Of a stretch of DNA of 61,289 nt, positions 25,675-33,883 are shown piece after piece. The translations under genes were made by a program, and so were the position numbers. Numbering within the stretch: the first letter of the stretch is position 1; every line of letters starts with the position of its first letter. The notes beneath the pieces are model-generated. The model saw only the letters and a list, made by a program, of their open reading frames with translations. It did no database searches and was not told where the DNA came from. Source of the stretch: an uncultured Eubacterium sp. (GTDB lineage: Bacteria; Bacillota; Clostridia; Lachnospirales; Lachnospiraceae); the NCBI GenBank assembly GCA_910584345.1, contig CAJTZX010000019.1, positions 1-61,289 of the forward strand, written 5' to 3'.

Positions 25675-26598
25675 TTAATGCAGATTCAGCTTTGCAATCA
25701 GATCACCAAGTGAAGTAGAAGCAGATTCATTGGAATGATACTCTTCTGCCTGAGCAGATGATTCGTTGTCCGCTTCGGTAATTTCTTCTGATTCTAAGGC
25801 GCGAATACTTAAAGAAATTTTGTTGTTATTTGTATTTAAAATCTTTGCGCGTACGGTTTGCCCTACTTTGAGAACTTCTGATGGTTTACGAATCCGCCGT
25901 TCACATATTTGGGATACATGAACCAAACCGGTCAGGCCGTCGCCGATAGCTACAAAGGCCCCATAATTCGTCAGGCTTTCTACAGTGCCTTCTACGGTAG
26001 TCCCTGGAACAAGCATAGAAATACGGTGGTTTCTTTCTTCTTCTGCACGTTCTCTCAATACGGATTTTGCAGACAGTACGAGTTTTTCTTTTTGTGCATC
26101 TACTGTGATGACACGCACTTCCAGGTCTTTTCCAACAAAAACAGAAGGATCTTCCACATAATTGAGGCTAAGCTGTGAAGCTGGAATAAATCCGCGTAGC
26201 CCTTCGGCATATGCGATGACACCAGCATTTACTGCCTCTTTTACCCGTACAGACAAAATCGTTTCGTGATCCATCGCGGTTTTTAAATTGTCCCAGCCAA
26301 GCATCTGATTTGCCTCTTTTTTAGATAAGAGAATATTACCATCTCCATCGTCCAGGCGGATGACCGTAGCCTGAATCTCGTCTCCTGGATGTAAATCCTG
26401 CATAATCGAATAATCAGGATCATCACTCAAGTCTGCGGCTTTGATAATTCCAGGTGCATAATATTTTAAGTCCAAGGTGGCTTCTTCCTCAGATACGGCG
26501 ATCACAGTAGCAGTGATGATATCTCCTTCGCTGATATGGCGGAAAGAAGCTTCCAATTCCGCTTTGTAATCGTCCATTGTTTCCATATGTTCTTCCAT
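25675..26598 (-). CDS. S1-domain RNA-binding protein (ribosomal protein S1-like)
   Basis: A 307-residue protein with three S1 OB-fold repeats at about residues 20-95, 108-180 and 195-270; the last is the most canonical (VEGTVESLTNYGAFVAIGDGLTGLVHVSQI). A Ser/Glu-rich tail follows. Clostridia often carry such a short S1 homologue instead of the six-domain enterobacterial protein, so it may assist mRNA binding by the ribosome. AAAGGA lies 9 nt before the ATG. It is transcribed alone, away from the exonuclease gene. Confidence 0.85.
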   Translation of the reverse strand: MEEHMETMDDYKAELEASFRHISEGDIITATVIAVSEEEATLDLKYYAPGIIKAADLSDDPDYSIMQDLHPGDEIQATVIRLDDGDGNILLSKKEANQMLGWDNLKTAMDHETILSVRVKEAVNAGVIAYAEGLRGFIPASQLSLNYVEDPSVFVGKDLEVRVITVDAQKEKLVLSAKSVLRERAEEERNHRISMLVPGTTVEGTVESLTNYGAFVAIGDGLTGLVHVSQICERRIRKPSEVLKVGQTVRAKILNTNNNKISLSIRALESEEITEADNESSAQAEEYHSNESASTSLGDLIAKLNLH

Positions 26599-26695
26599 TG
26601 ATTATCCTTTCCGTTACGATTGTCGTTAAAAAGCTGTGGAACGTATAACAGCTTAGAAACTGTAAATAGCGTAACTGTATTTTCATTATTGCCTG

Positions 26696-26759
26696 GGAAC
26701 TGTTTAGAATTATCTTTTCCATTCTGCGTACTGCTTCAAAGTTATTTCTGAACAGTTCC
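26696..26759. repeat. Short inverted-repeat element
   Basis: GGAACTGTTTAGAA at the left pairs with TTCTGAACAGTTCC (26746-26759) at 13 of 14 positions, with further imperfect pairing inward (TATCTTT/AAAGTTA). The ends match those of the 158-bp element at 37088-37245, so both probably belong to one dispersed repeat family. Confidence 0.7.
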
Positions 26760-26815
26760 TTACGCACTTTTCTATTTTATCACGATATATGCGATTTGAA
26801 CAGGGTGGAAATCTA

Positions 26816-26844
26816 TTGACAACACATATTTTTAAAGGTATATT
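26816..26844 (+). promoter_or_regulatory. Promoter for exonuclease gene
   Basis: TTGACA (26816-26821), 17-bp spacer, TATATT (26839-26844), about 115 bp before the chosen start. Near consensus. Confidence 0.65.
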
Positions 26845-26960
26845 AAAAAGAAACTGTTGTGTATATAAAAATAAAAAGTGCGAATGTTTTGAAAATATAA
26901 ATATTTTTGTTTTTATTGGAAGAATTTGTGAAAGAATTTATTAAAGTGCAGGGAATACAA

Positions 26961-27629
26961 ATGAAAGAATTCAAATCAGGAAAACGAATTGTAACATATG
27001 TGCCGGACTATATTGTATTTGATCTGGAGACGACAGGGACAAACTGTATGAGCGACAGTATTATTGAGATATCAGCAGTACAGGCAAAAAATGGAACTGT
27101 CACAGAGACATTTTCTACGTTGGTAAATCCCGGTTGTCCGATACCATATTATGCAACACGGGTAAATGGAATTACAGATGAGATGGTAAAGGATGCACCT
27201 CCTCTTGCAGACGTTTTGCCGCAGTTTTTGGAGTTTGTGTCAGATCGTGTGCTTATCGGACATAATATCCATTCTTTTGATCTGAGGTTTATTTATAAAG
27301 CTGCCTGGGAGCTGCTTGGAAGAGAAGTTACGAATGATTATTTGGATACGCTGTATATGGCCAGGCAGTGTTTACCGCAGTTAAGTCATCATAAGCTGAC
27401 AGATCTTGCACAATATTTTCAGATTGATACAAAAGGAGCACACAGGGCATTGCAGGATTGTATGATGAATCAGCAATGCTATGAAAAAATGGCAATGCTT
27501 CAAAAAGAGATACCACTTCATGTCTGCCCGGTGTGCGGCGGTGAATTGCGCAGGCGAAAAGGCAGATATGGGGAATTCTACGGATGCAGTAATTATCCGG
27601 TGTGCAGATATACAACAAACATGATTTAA
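26961..27629 (+). CDS. DEDDh 3'-5' exonuclease fused to topoisomerase-type zinc ribbon
   Basis: About 222 residues. The exonuclease domain has all DEDDh motifs: FDLETTGT (D, E), GHNIHSFDLRF and HRALQD. It resembles the DnaQ/PolC epsilon fold. The last 35 residues (CPVCGGELRRRKGRYGEFYGCSNYPVC) are a four-cysteine zinc ribbon like the C-terminal fingers of topoisomerase I, likely binding single-stranded DNA. Starts at TTG 26907 or GTG 26928 are possible; ATG 26961 is chosen with GGGA 7 nt upstream. It probably acts in repair or end trimming rather than replication. Confidence 0.85.
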   Translation: MKEFKSGKRIVTYVPDYIVFDLETTGTNCMSDSIIEISAVQAKNGTVTETFSTLVNPGCPIPYYATRVNGITDEMVKDAPPLADVLPQFLEFVSDRVLIGHNIHSFDLRFIYKAAWELLGREVTNDYLDTLYMARQCLPQLSHHKLTDLAQYFQIDTKGAHRALQDCMMNQQCYEKMAMLQKEIPLHVCPVCGGELRRRKGRYGEFYGCSNYPVCRYTTNMI

Positions 27630-27641
27630 GGAGGAGTTCAA

Positions 27642-28508
27642 TTGGATTCAAAAACAACAAAAAGGTATTCGTATAGTTACGATGACTATGAAGAAAATGG
27701 GAAAAGTGCAGAGACGATGATAACGGATATTTTGGAAGATCCAGATTTTCCTGCATTAGAAGAACTGGTGATTGGCGATTGGGGGGATGCATGGGAAGAC
27801 AGCTGCCAGCCACTTTTGAATGGCATGATAGAACATGCAGAACGTTTTTCACATATTCGCAAGCTGTTTGTAGCGGATATGGATTATGAAGAATGCGAAG
27901 TATCCTGGATTATGCAGGGAGATTACAGTAAAATGTGGGCGGCATTGCCAAATCTTCGCAGCCTTACTATTAAGGGCAGTATGGAATTGGAATTAGGCGA
28001 TATTTGCCACGATGGGTTAGAAGAGCTTACGATTATTTGCGGAGGGCTTGGCTTGAGTGTTATGCAGTCAATCCAGAATGCAAAGCTCCCGAATCTGAAA
28101 AAACTGCTCTTATATATTGGAGTAGAGGATTATGGTTTTGATGGCAATGCAGATACGGTCAGAGAGCTTTTGAACAAGGCAGAATTTCCGAAACTTACAT
28201 ATCTTGGGATTGTAGACAGTGAAATTCAAGATGAATTGGCAAAGGTTGTGCTGGAAAGCAAATTTATAGGTCAGATAGAAACGTTAGATTTATCACTTGG
28301 TACTTTGACGGATGAGGGTGGACAGTTGTTATTAGAAACGATTCCTAAATGGCCGAATATTAAAAATCTGGATATACACTATAATTATCTGACAGATCAA
28401 ATGGCGGGGAGTTTAGAAAAACTTTCGATTGCTGTGGATGCATCCGAGAGAAATAAACCGGATGAATATCGTGGCACAATTTATATGAATGCAATGCTGA
28501 CAGAATAG
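27642..28508 (+). CDS. STM4015-family leucine-rich-repeat-like protein
   Basis: A 288-residue protein resembling the STM4015 family. Irregular leucine-rich repeats are visible (LPNLRSLTIKGS, GLEELTIICGG, LPNLKKLLLYIG, FPKLTYLGIVDSE, IETLDLSLGTL, WPNIKNLDIHYNYL). No signal peptide, so cytoplasmic. The start is TTG at 27642, with AAGGAGG 8 nt upstream; no ATG is suitably placed. It lies 13 bp after the exonuclease and 20 bp before the STM4014-type gene. Function is unknown; in other bacteria it sits in STM4011-STM4015 clusters with radical SAM proteins, which are absent here. Confidence 0.8.
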   Translation: MDSKTTKRYSYSYDDYEENGKSAETMITDILEDPDFPALEELVIGDWGDAWEDSCQPLLNGMIEHAERFSHIRKLFVADMDYEECEVSWIMQGDYSKMWAALPNLRSLTIKGSMELELGDICHDGLEELTIICGGLGLSVMQSIQNAKLPNLKKLLLYIGVEDYGFDGNADTVRELLNKAEFPKLTYLGIVDSEIQDELAKVVLESKFIGQIETLDLSLGTLTDEGGQLLLETIPKWPNIKNLDIHYNYLTDQMAGSLEKLSIAVDASERNKPDEYRGTIYMNAMLTE

Positions 28509-28527
28509 TTCAGAAAGGAAGCAAAAT

Positions 28528-29556
28528 TTGAGACAGGCAGTGTTGTTAGGATATGCGAATACAAAAAGAACGAAGTATTTTAAACAGGCAGCAGCGCAGG
28601 CGGGGCTGCCTGTTCTTTTCGCAGAATGGGATCAATTAGAAATGTGGAAAGAAAAATTCACACAAGGGGAATGGCTAATGAAAATAGACCCGCCGCTCTG
28701 GGATAGCTGTAGCCTTGGGGAATTGAATTCTTTGACGAATCATTACAAACAAAAGCTTTTGGAACTGTCAAATATGGCAAAGAGCTGTAAGCTGTATTTT
28801 TTGAATGATCCTATAGGAATCGGAGAGCTGTTAAATAAGCGGGAATGCAAGAAGAAGCTGGAGCAGGCAGGGCTTACAGTAACAAAATCGCTTGAAATGG
28901 GGCAATCCGGCATCCATACAGCTGAGCAGCTGTTTCATGCAATGGATGCGTCAAAGGTGCATCAGGTATTTATAAAACCGGTGAACGGCTCTGGAGCGGC
29001 TGGAGTATCAGCATTTCGCTGGCAGCCGAAAACAGGGCGGATGGCGCTTTATACATGTGCTTTGCTGCATCAGGAATACGGACTTGTAAATACGAAACGT
29101 TTGCGCCGCATTTCCACTCGTGAGGAAGTAACTGCATATTTGGAACATATTCTGAAGCTGGACTGTGTAGTGGAACGCTGGTATGCGAAAGCAGAATATG
29201 CAGGTTATTCTTATGATCTTAGAGCTGTAGTTTGGGACGGAACGCTGGAGTTTCTTTTAGGCAGGCTATCAAAAGGGCCGATTACAAACCTTCATTTAAA
29301 TAATCATCCGTTGGAAGCGTCAAAACTTGGGATGGACAAAAAAGCGATCGCCCAGATTGCTTCGTTGTGCCAAAATGCTGTGAATTGTTTTCCAGGCATT
29401 CGGATTGCAGGAATTGATATTTTGCTGGAAAAAGGGAGTATGCGTCCGAGGATTATTGAAATGAATGCACAGGGGGATTTGATATATCAGGATATTTTTC
29501 ATGAAAACAGAATATATGCCCGTCAGGTGGAAATGATGAAGGAGTGGATGGGCTGA
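28528..29556 (+). CDS. STM4014-family ATP-grasp-like protein
   Basis: A 342-residue protein with an ATP-grasp-like C-terminal half: FIKPVNGSGAAGVSAF (nucleotide-binding lysine and glycine loop), YSYDLRAVVWDG and RIIEMNAQGD (metal-binding E-x-N). The N-terminal third is a Rossmann-like pre-grasp region. It starts at TTG 28528 with AAAGGAAG upstream. It pairs with the STM4015-type gene. The chemistry suggests ligation of a carboxylate to an amine using ATP, perhaps on a peptide, but no substrate is known to me. Confidence 0.8.
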   Translation: MRQAVLLGYANTKRTKYFKQAAAQAGLPVLFAEWDQLEMWKEKFTQGEWLMKIDPPLWDSCSLGELNSLTNHYKQKLLELSNMAKSCKLYFLNDPIGIGELLNKRECKKKLEQAGLTVTKSLEMGQSGIHTAEQLFHAMDASKVHQVFIKPVNGSGAAGVSAFRWQPKTGRMALYTCALLHQEYGLVNTKRLRRISTREEVTAYLEHILKLDCVVERWYAKAEYAGYSYDLRAVVWDGTLEFLLGRLSKGPITNLHLNNHPLEASKLGMDKKAIAQIASLCQNAVNCFPGIRIAGIDILLEKGSMRPRIIEMNAQGDLIYQDIFHENRIYARQVEMMKEWMG

Positions 29557-29591
29557 TTTGATTGTTACTATGTATAATATTTTACAATATA

Positions 29592-29620
29592 TTGACAATA
29601 TATTTTATTAAGGATATATT
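29592..29620 (+). promoter_or_regulatory. Promoter for thiD
   Basis: TTGACA (29592-29597), 17-bp spacer, TATATT (29615-29620). About 60 bp separate it from the start, too short for a TPP riboswitch. Confidence 0.65.
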
Positions 29621-29682
29621 AATGATAGAAGGAACGTGATGAAACAAAGCAAATCATTATGATTGGCAGAAAGCGGGAAAAT

Positions 29683-30474
29683 ATGAATCCAATTTTAACA
29701 ATAGCTGGAAGTGACTGCAGCGGAGGCGCCGGCATACAGGCGGATCTTAAGACGATCATGGCGCATGGGGCATATGGCATGAGTGTTATTACTGCTTTGA
29801 CTGCTCAAAATACGATGGGAGTTTATGCGATAGAAAATACAAATCCCGAGATGATCGGGGCACAGCTGGACGCGATATTTACCGATATTTTTCCTTTGGC
29901 AGTAAAGATTGGAATGATACCTGACGAGTCTGCCGTACAGGTAATCAGTGAGAAGCTACGTATGTATCAGGCACGCAATATTGTGATTGATCCAGTGGTG
30001 ATATCTACAAGCGGTACGAGGCTGATGCAAGAAAAAGCGTTGGATGCGGCGCACAGGCAGTTGTTCTCGCAGGCATCTGTTTTGACACCGAATATTCCAG
30101 AAGCAGAGGTTTTGTCGGATCGTTCTATTACAGACGAAGCATCTATGCAGTATGCCGCGGAAAAGATTTTTCAAACATATGGCTGCGCAGTGCTGTGCAA
30201 AGGCGGACATTTGCCAGATCGAGCGGATGATTTGCTGTATGATGGCAGAAAATTTTACTGTATGACGGCACGGCGTCTGGAAAATCCGAATACGCATGGG
30301 ACAGGCTGTACGCTGTCTTCTGCCATAGCGTGTAACCTGGCGGAAGGTAAAACGCTGCCGGATGCCGTACGCAATGCAAAAGAGTATCTTACGGATGTGA
30401 TTGCGGCAGGGCTGGATCTTGGAAAAGGGAATGGGCCGTTGCATCATGTTTGGAAAAATATTAATTCATTTTAA
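29683..30474 (+). CDS. thiD: Hydroxymethylpyrimidine/phosphomethylpyrimidine kinase
   Basis: Ribokinase-family kinase phosphorylating HMP and HMP-P in thiamine synthesis, or pyridoxine in related enzymes. MNPILTIAGSDCSGGAGIQADLKT is the N-terminal signature, with VIDPVVISTSGTRL and the catalytic Asp/anion hole NTHGTGCTLSSAIACNLA. ATG 29683 gives the family start; ATG 29659 adds eight residues with no better site. With thiN upstream it suggests thiamine salvage or synthesis. About 263 residues, full length. Confidence 0.92.
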   Translation: MNPILTIAGSDCSGGAGIQADLKTIMAHGAYGMSVITALTAQNTMGVYAIENTNPEMIGAQLDAIFTDIFPLAVKIGMIPDESAVQVISEKLRMYQARNIVIDPVVISTSGTRLMQEKALDAAHRQLFSQASVLTPNIPEAEVLSDRSITDEASMQYAAEKIFQTYGCAVLCKGGHLPDRADDLLYDGRKFYCMTARRLENPNTHGTGCTLSSAIACNLAEGKTLPDAVRNAKEYLTDVIAAGLDLGKGNGPLHHVWKNINSF

Positions 30475-30502
30475 TAAGTATTATTATTGAGGAGGAACAA
30501 TC

Positions 30503-31945
30503 ATGACAAAAACAAAAATCATCTGTACGCTTGGGCCGGCAACCGATCAGCCGGGCATTTTAGATGCGCTGATTCAGGAGGGGATGAGTGTCGCGAGATT
30601 TAATTTTTCTCATGGAAATTACGAGGAGCATGAAAAACGTTTGAAAGAGCTAAGAGAAGCACGTACCAGATTTCAGAAGCCAATTGCTGCGCTGCTGGAT
30701 ACGAAAGGGCCAGAAATCCGGGTAAAATCTTTTCAAACGGGGAAAGTGGAGCTGCAGCCGGATCAGTTATTCCGTCTTTGTTCCGGTGAGGTAGAAGGAA
30801 ATGAAGAGCAGGTATCTATTACCTGCCAGGATTTGTATAAAGATGTTTCTGTCGGGAAACGGATTTTATTAGATGATGGTTTAATTGCTATGCAGGTGGA
30901 AGCCATTGAGGGAAAAGATATTATTTGCCGTGTGATAAATGGCGGATTTGTGTCAAATAACAAAGGTGTCAATGTGCCGGAAGTTCATTTATCGCTTCCT
31001 TATGTCAGTGAAAAGGACAGACAGGATATTTTGTTTGGGATTGAAAAAGATTTTGATTTTGTCGCGGCCTCTTTTGTGCGGTGTGCAGACGATGTACTTC
31101 AAATTCGCAGAATACTTGATGAAAATGGCGGAAAAAACATAGAAATTATATCCAAAATAGAAAATCGGGAAGGCGTAGATAATATTGATGAAATTATAGA
31201 GGTTTCCAATGGCATTATGATTGCCCGCGGAGATATGGGTGTCGAGATTGCAAGTGAGGAAGTGCCTGTTATCCAGAAGATGATTATTAAAAAAGTGTAC
31301 GAGGCAGGCAAAAAGGTTATTACAGCGACACAAATGCTTGATTCTATGATGAAAAATCCACGGCCGACCAGAGCAGAGACCACTGATGTGGCAAATGCGA
31401 TTTATGACGGCACAAGTGCGATTATGCTTTCCGGCGAAACAGCTGCAGGCAAATATCCGGTGGAATCTTTACAGACAATGGTGCGTATCGCAACACGGAC
31501 GGAACAGGATATTGATTACCGCAAGCGTTTCTTTGGTTATGACCATAAGGCAAGCACAAATATTACGGATGCAATCTGCCACGCGACCTGTACGACGGCG
31601 CATGATCTTAATGCCAGTGCAATATTGACCGTTACAAAGACAGGCACATCTGCACGTATGATATCCCGCTACCGTCCGGGATGTCAGATTATTGGCTGTA
31701 CGATGGATGAAAAGGTAGGCAGGCAGCTGAATCTGTCCTGGGGTGTGCGTCCGCTTCTGATTATGGAAGAAAGCGATGTGATTGAATTGTTTAATCATTC
31801 TGTAAGTAATGCCAGAGATTACGGATTTTTAAAGCCAGGAGAACTTGTTGTGATTACATCAGGTGTACCTCTTGGGATGGCAGGCACGACGAATATGATT
31901 AAAGTACAGACGGTGCAGGAACCGAAAAAGATTGCTACCTGGTAA
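30503..31945 (+). CDS. pyk: Pyruvate kinase
   Basis: Final ATP-forming step of glycolysis. The 480-residue enzyme has the barrel signature IISKIENREGVDNIDEI with the catalytic lysine, DTKGPEIRV, MIARGDMGVEI and ATQMLDSMMKNPRPTRAE. It lacks the extra C-terminal PEP-utiliser-like domain found on many Bacillus enzymes. A GGAGGAA site precedes the ATG. The potential hairpin at 31984-32037 follows. Confidence 0.95.
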   Translation: MTKTKIICTLGPATDQPGILDALIQEGMSVARFNFSHGNYEEHEKRLKELREARTRFQKPIAALLDTKGPEIRVKSFQTGKVELQPDQLFRLCSGEVEGNEEQVSITCQDLYKDVSVGKRILLDDGLIAMQVEAIEGKDIICRVINGGFVSNNKGVNVPEVHLSLPYVSEKDRQDILFGIEKDFDFVAASFVRCADDVLQIRRILDENGGKNIEIISKIENREGVDNIDEIIEVSNGIMIARGDMGVEIASEEVPVIQKMIIKKVYEAGKKVITATQMLDSMMKNPRPTRAETTDVANAIYDGTSAIMLSGETAAGKYPVESLQTMVRIATRTEQDIDYRKRFFGYDHKASTNITDAICHATCTTAHDLNASAILTVTKTGTSARMISRYRPGCQIIGCTMDEKVGRQLNLSWGVRPLLIMEESDVIELFNHSVSNARDYGFLKPGELVVITSGVPLGMAGTTNMIKVQTVQEPKKIATW

Positions 31946-31983
31946 TTTATACTGACGAACAGTAAACTTTGCCAATAACACAG

Positions 31984-32037
31984 ACTCACGAGCGTTTGCT
32001 GTCTCAGGCTATATGGCAAATTTTATCGCTCGTGAGT
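31984..32037 (+). promoter_or_regulatory. Hairpin between pyk and small coiled-coil gene
   Basis: ACTCACGAGCG (31984-31994) pairs perfectly with CGCTCGTGAGT (32027-32037); a nested TTTGC/GCAAA stem (31995-31999, 32016-32020) lies inside. There is no T-tract, so it is more likely a processing site, leader structure or weak attenuator than a simple terminator. Confidence 0.55.
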
Positions 32038-32061
32038 ATAGAAACATGGAGGTATGTTCAT

Positions 32062-32232
32062 ATGCCAAGTGATAAAGAAATGATTAATCATCTGATTGAT
32101 ACGTATTCTAATTTACAACGTATCAAAGAAGCAGATGATTCTTTGCGGGAATTAGATTATCAATTAAAGATTGTCAGAGCAAAACTGGAATCTTTTGGGA
32201 TTGTAACTGAAAATTTAGACATGAATAAATAA
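32062..32232 (+). CDS. Small helical protein of unknown function
   Basis: A 56-residue, highly charged protein predicted to form a coiled coil (SNLQRIKEADDSLRELDYQLKIVRAKLES). ATG 32062 is used because GGAGG lies 10 nt upstream and the longer frame contains the upstream hairpin. There is no cysteine or membrane segment. It lies between pyk and dpsA; a role in sporulation is only a guess from position. Confidence 0.65.
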   Translation: MPSDKEMINHLIDTYSNLQRIKEADDSLRELDYQLKIVRAKLESFGIVTENLDMNK

Positions 32233-32318
32233 TATAAATTAACGGGCAACATTTAAAATATATGTGAAGGGGAACCGTCTCATAGATACTGCATAAAATA
32301 AAGTGGAGGTGCAGTTAT

Positions 32319-33194
32319 ATGGGACGTTTTCTAATATTAGGGAAAGAAGAACGCCAGAAGTATTTATTTCAGATGCTTTGCAGTAAAGGCCAGACGGTAA
32401 CGTATTGTGATTCCTGGCTGGACGGGGGATACGATGCAGTTATGCTGCCGGTGGCAAGAAGTGCGGAATATCTGGAACAGATTGCTGATAAGCTGCAGGC
32501 GGGAGAATATGTATTTGGCTGCAATTTCCCGCAGGAGATTACGGAACAAAAGCGCAGGCAGGGGATCTTTTTTGTAGATTATATGAAAGAAGAAGGAGCT
32601 GCCTATACAAATGCTGCAGTCACAGCAGAAGGTGCGATTGCCGAAGCGATTCTGGCAGGGAAAGAAGTATTGTTCGGCAGGCAGATGCTTGTGATGGGAT
32701 TTGGCAGGTGCGGGCAGATGTTGGCAAAACGGCTGCAGGCATTAGGCGCAAAGGTGACGATTTATGAAAAGGATCCGGAAAAGCTGGCAGTTGCAGCAGC
32801 ATGTGGATGGGATACGGTGGAGGCAGAAGATGAAACAGTTACTTATGAAGAAGGGGCGGTCACGATAGCGAACTGTTCTTTGGAAACGGAAAAAGAATCG
32901 CTTGTAAGGAAACTGGATGCAAAGTTCTGGGGCAGATTTGCATATATTTTCAATACGATACCGGCGCTTGTTTTGGGAGAGGAGCGTTTGTCACAGACTC
33001 GTCATGATGCGGTCTTTATTGATATTGCGTCGGCTCCGGGTGGGCTGGATTATGCGTATTGTGCGCAAAAGGGCATGAATGCGAAATTATGCAGCGGACT
33101 TCCGGCTAAATATGCGCCAAAATCTGCAGCGGAGCTATTGTTTCGAGTAATTGAATCTTATTTAAATTTGACTGAAAGAGGTGATGTCCTATGA
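32319..33194 (+). CDS. dpsA: Dipicolinate synthase subunit A
   Basis: With DpsB it oxidises dihydrodipicolinate to dipicolinic acid, the main small molecule of the spore core. The 291-residue protein has an N-terminal substrate domain and a Rossmann NAD(P) domain (QMLVMGFGRCGQMLA, then VTIYEKDPEK). It ends VIESYLNLTERGDVL. GGAGG lies 10 nt upstream of the ATG, and the stop overlaps the dpsB start (ATGA), so the subunits are coupled. Expression is expected in the mother cell under sporulation sigma factors, but I did not recognise such a promoter with certainty. Confidence 0.92.
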   Translation: MGRFLILGKEERQKYLFQMLCSKGQTVTYCDSWLDGGYDAVMLPVARSAEYLEQIADKLQAGEYVFGCNFPQEITEQKRRQGIFFVDYMKEEGAAYTNAAVTAEGAIAEAILAGKEVLFGRQMLVMGFGRCGQMLAKRLQALGAKVTIYEKDPEKLAVAAACGWDTVEAEDETVTYEEGAVTIANCSLETEKESLVRKLDAKFWGRFAYIFNTIPALVLGEERLSQTRHDAVFIDIASAPGGLDYAYCAQKGMNAKLCSGLPAKYAPKSAAELLFRVIESYLNLTERGDVL

Positions 33195-33790
33195 CGCAGG
33201 AGCAGAAGCTAACAGTTGGCCTTGCATTTACAGGCTCTTTTTGTACCTTTGCAAAGATAAAGGAAGTAACCGCACAGCTTGCAAAGCAGAATATGCGTAT
33301 TGTTCCGATTTATTCTTTTCATGTACAAAATATGGATACACGGTTTGGTACAGCAGAAGAGTTTCGAAAAGACATAGAAACGATAACAGGTGAAAAGGGG
33401 CTGTGTACCATTCAGGAAGCAGAACCAATCGGGCCGACGGGGTATCTGGACGCACTTATTATCGCACCGTGTACCGGAAATACAATGGCTAAGCTCTGCG
33501 CGGGAATTACCGATTCTCCGGTGCTGATGGCTGCAAAGGCACATCTGAGAAATGAAAAACCTCTGATTCTTTCTATTTCCACAAATGATGCACTTGGCAT
33601 GAATTTTAAAAATATCGGTATGCTGATGAACATGAAGCATATTTATTTTGTACCATTTGGGCAGGATCATTACAAAAAGAAAACGAACTCTATGATTGCC
33701 CATACCGATCTGATTCATGAAACATTGGAGGCGGCTTTGCAGGGAAGACAGCTTCAGCCTGTAATTTTAGGGCCGCAGCCAGTCGAATAG
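33191..33790 (+). CDS. dpsB: Dipicolinate synthase subunit B
   Basis: Flavoprotein-like subunit of dipicolinate synthase (SpoVFB). The 199-residue protein starts with KLTVGLAFTGSFCTFAKI, the flavin-dependent decarboxylase-like fold, and contains ALIIAPCTGNTMAKLCAGITDSPVLMAAKAHLR. It overlaps dpsA by 4 bp. Finding the pair complete indicates that the host can make heat-resistant spores. Confidence 0.93.
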   Translation: MTQEQKLTVGLAFTGSFCTFAKIKEVTAQLAKQNMRIVPIYSFHVQNMDTRFGTAEEFRKDIETITGEKGLCTIQEAEPIGPTGYLDALIIAPCTGNTMAKLCAGITDSPVLMAAKAHLRNEKPLILSISTNDALGMNFKNIGMLMNMKHIYFVPFGQDHYKKKTNSMIAHTDLIHETLEAALQGRQLQPVILGPQPVE

Positions 33791-33811
33791 CAGTTTTTTA
33801 CATTGGAATTC

Positions 33812-33867
33812 AGCACATTCGAAATACGTTTTCATTACGTTTTTATATAGAAGCGCTGAATTCCAAT
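33812..33867. terminator. Bidirectional terminator between dpsB and asnB
   Basis: ATTGGAATTCAGC (33812-33824) pairs perfectly with GCTGAATTCCAAT (33855-33867) around a 30-nt loop; T-rich sequence follows on both strands. The genes converge here. Confidence 0.7.
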
Positions 33868-33883
33868 TGTTTCATCAGCATTT

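Noticed and set aside
29557..29682. Possible TPP riboswitch before thiD
   Set aside because: The promoter lies only about 60 bp from the start and no CTGAGA/ACCTGA-type thi-box sequences are present.
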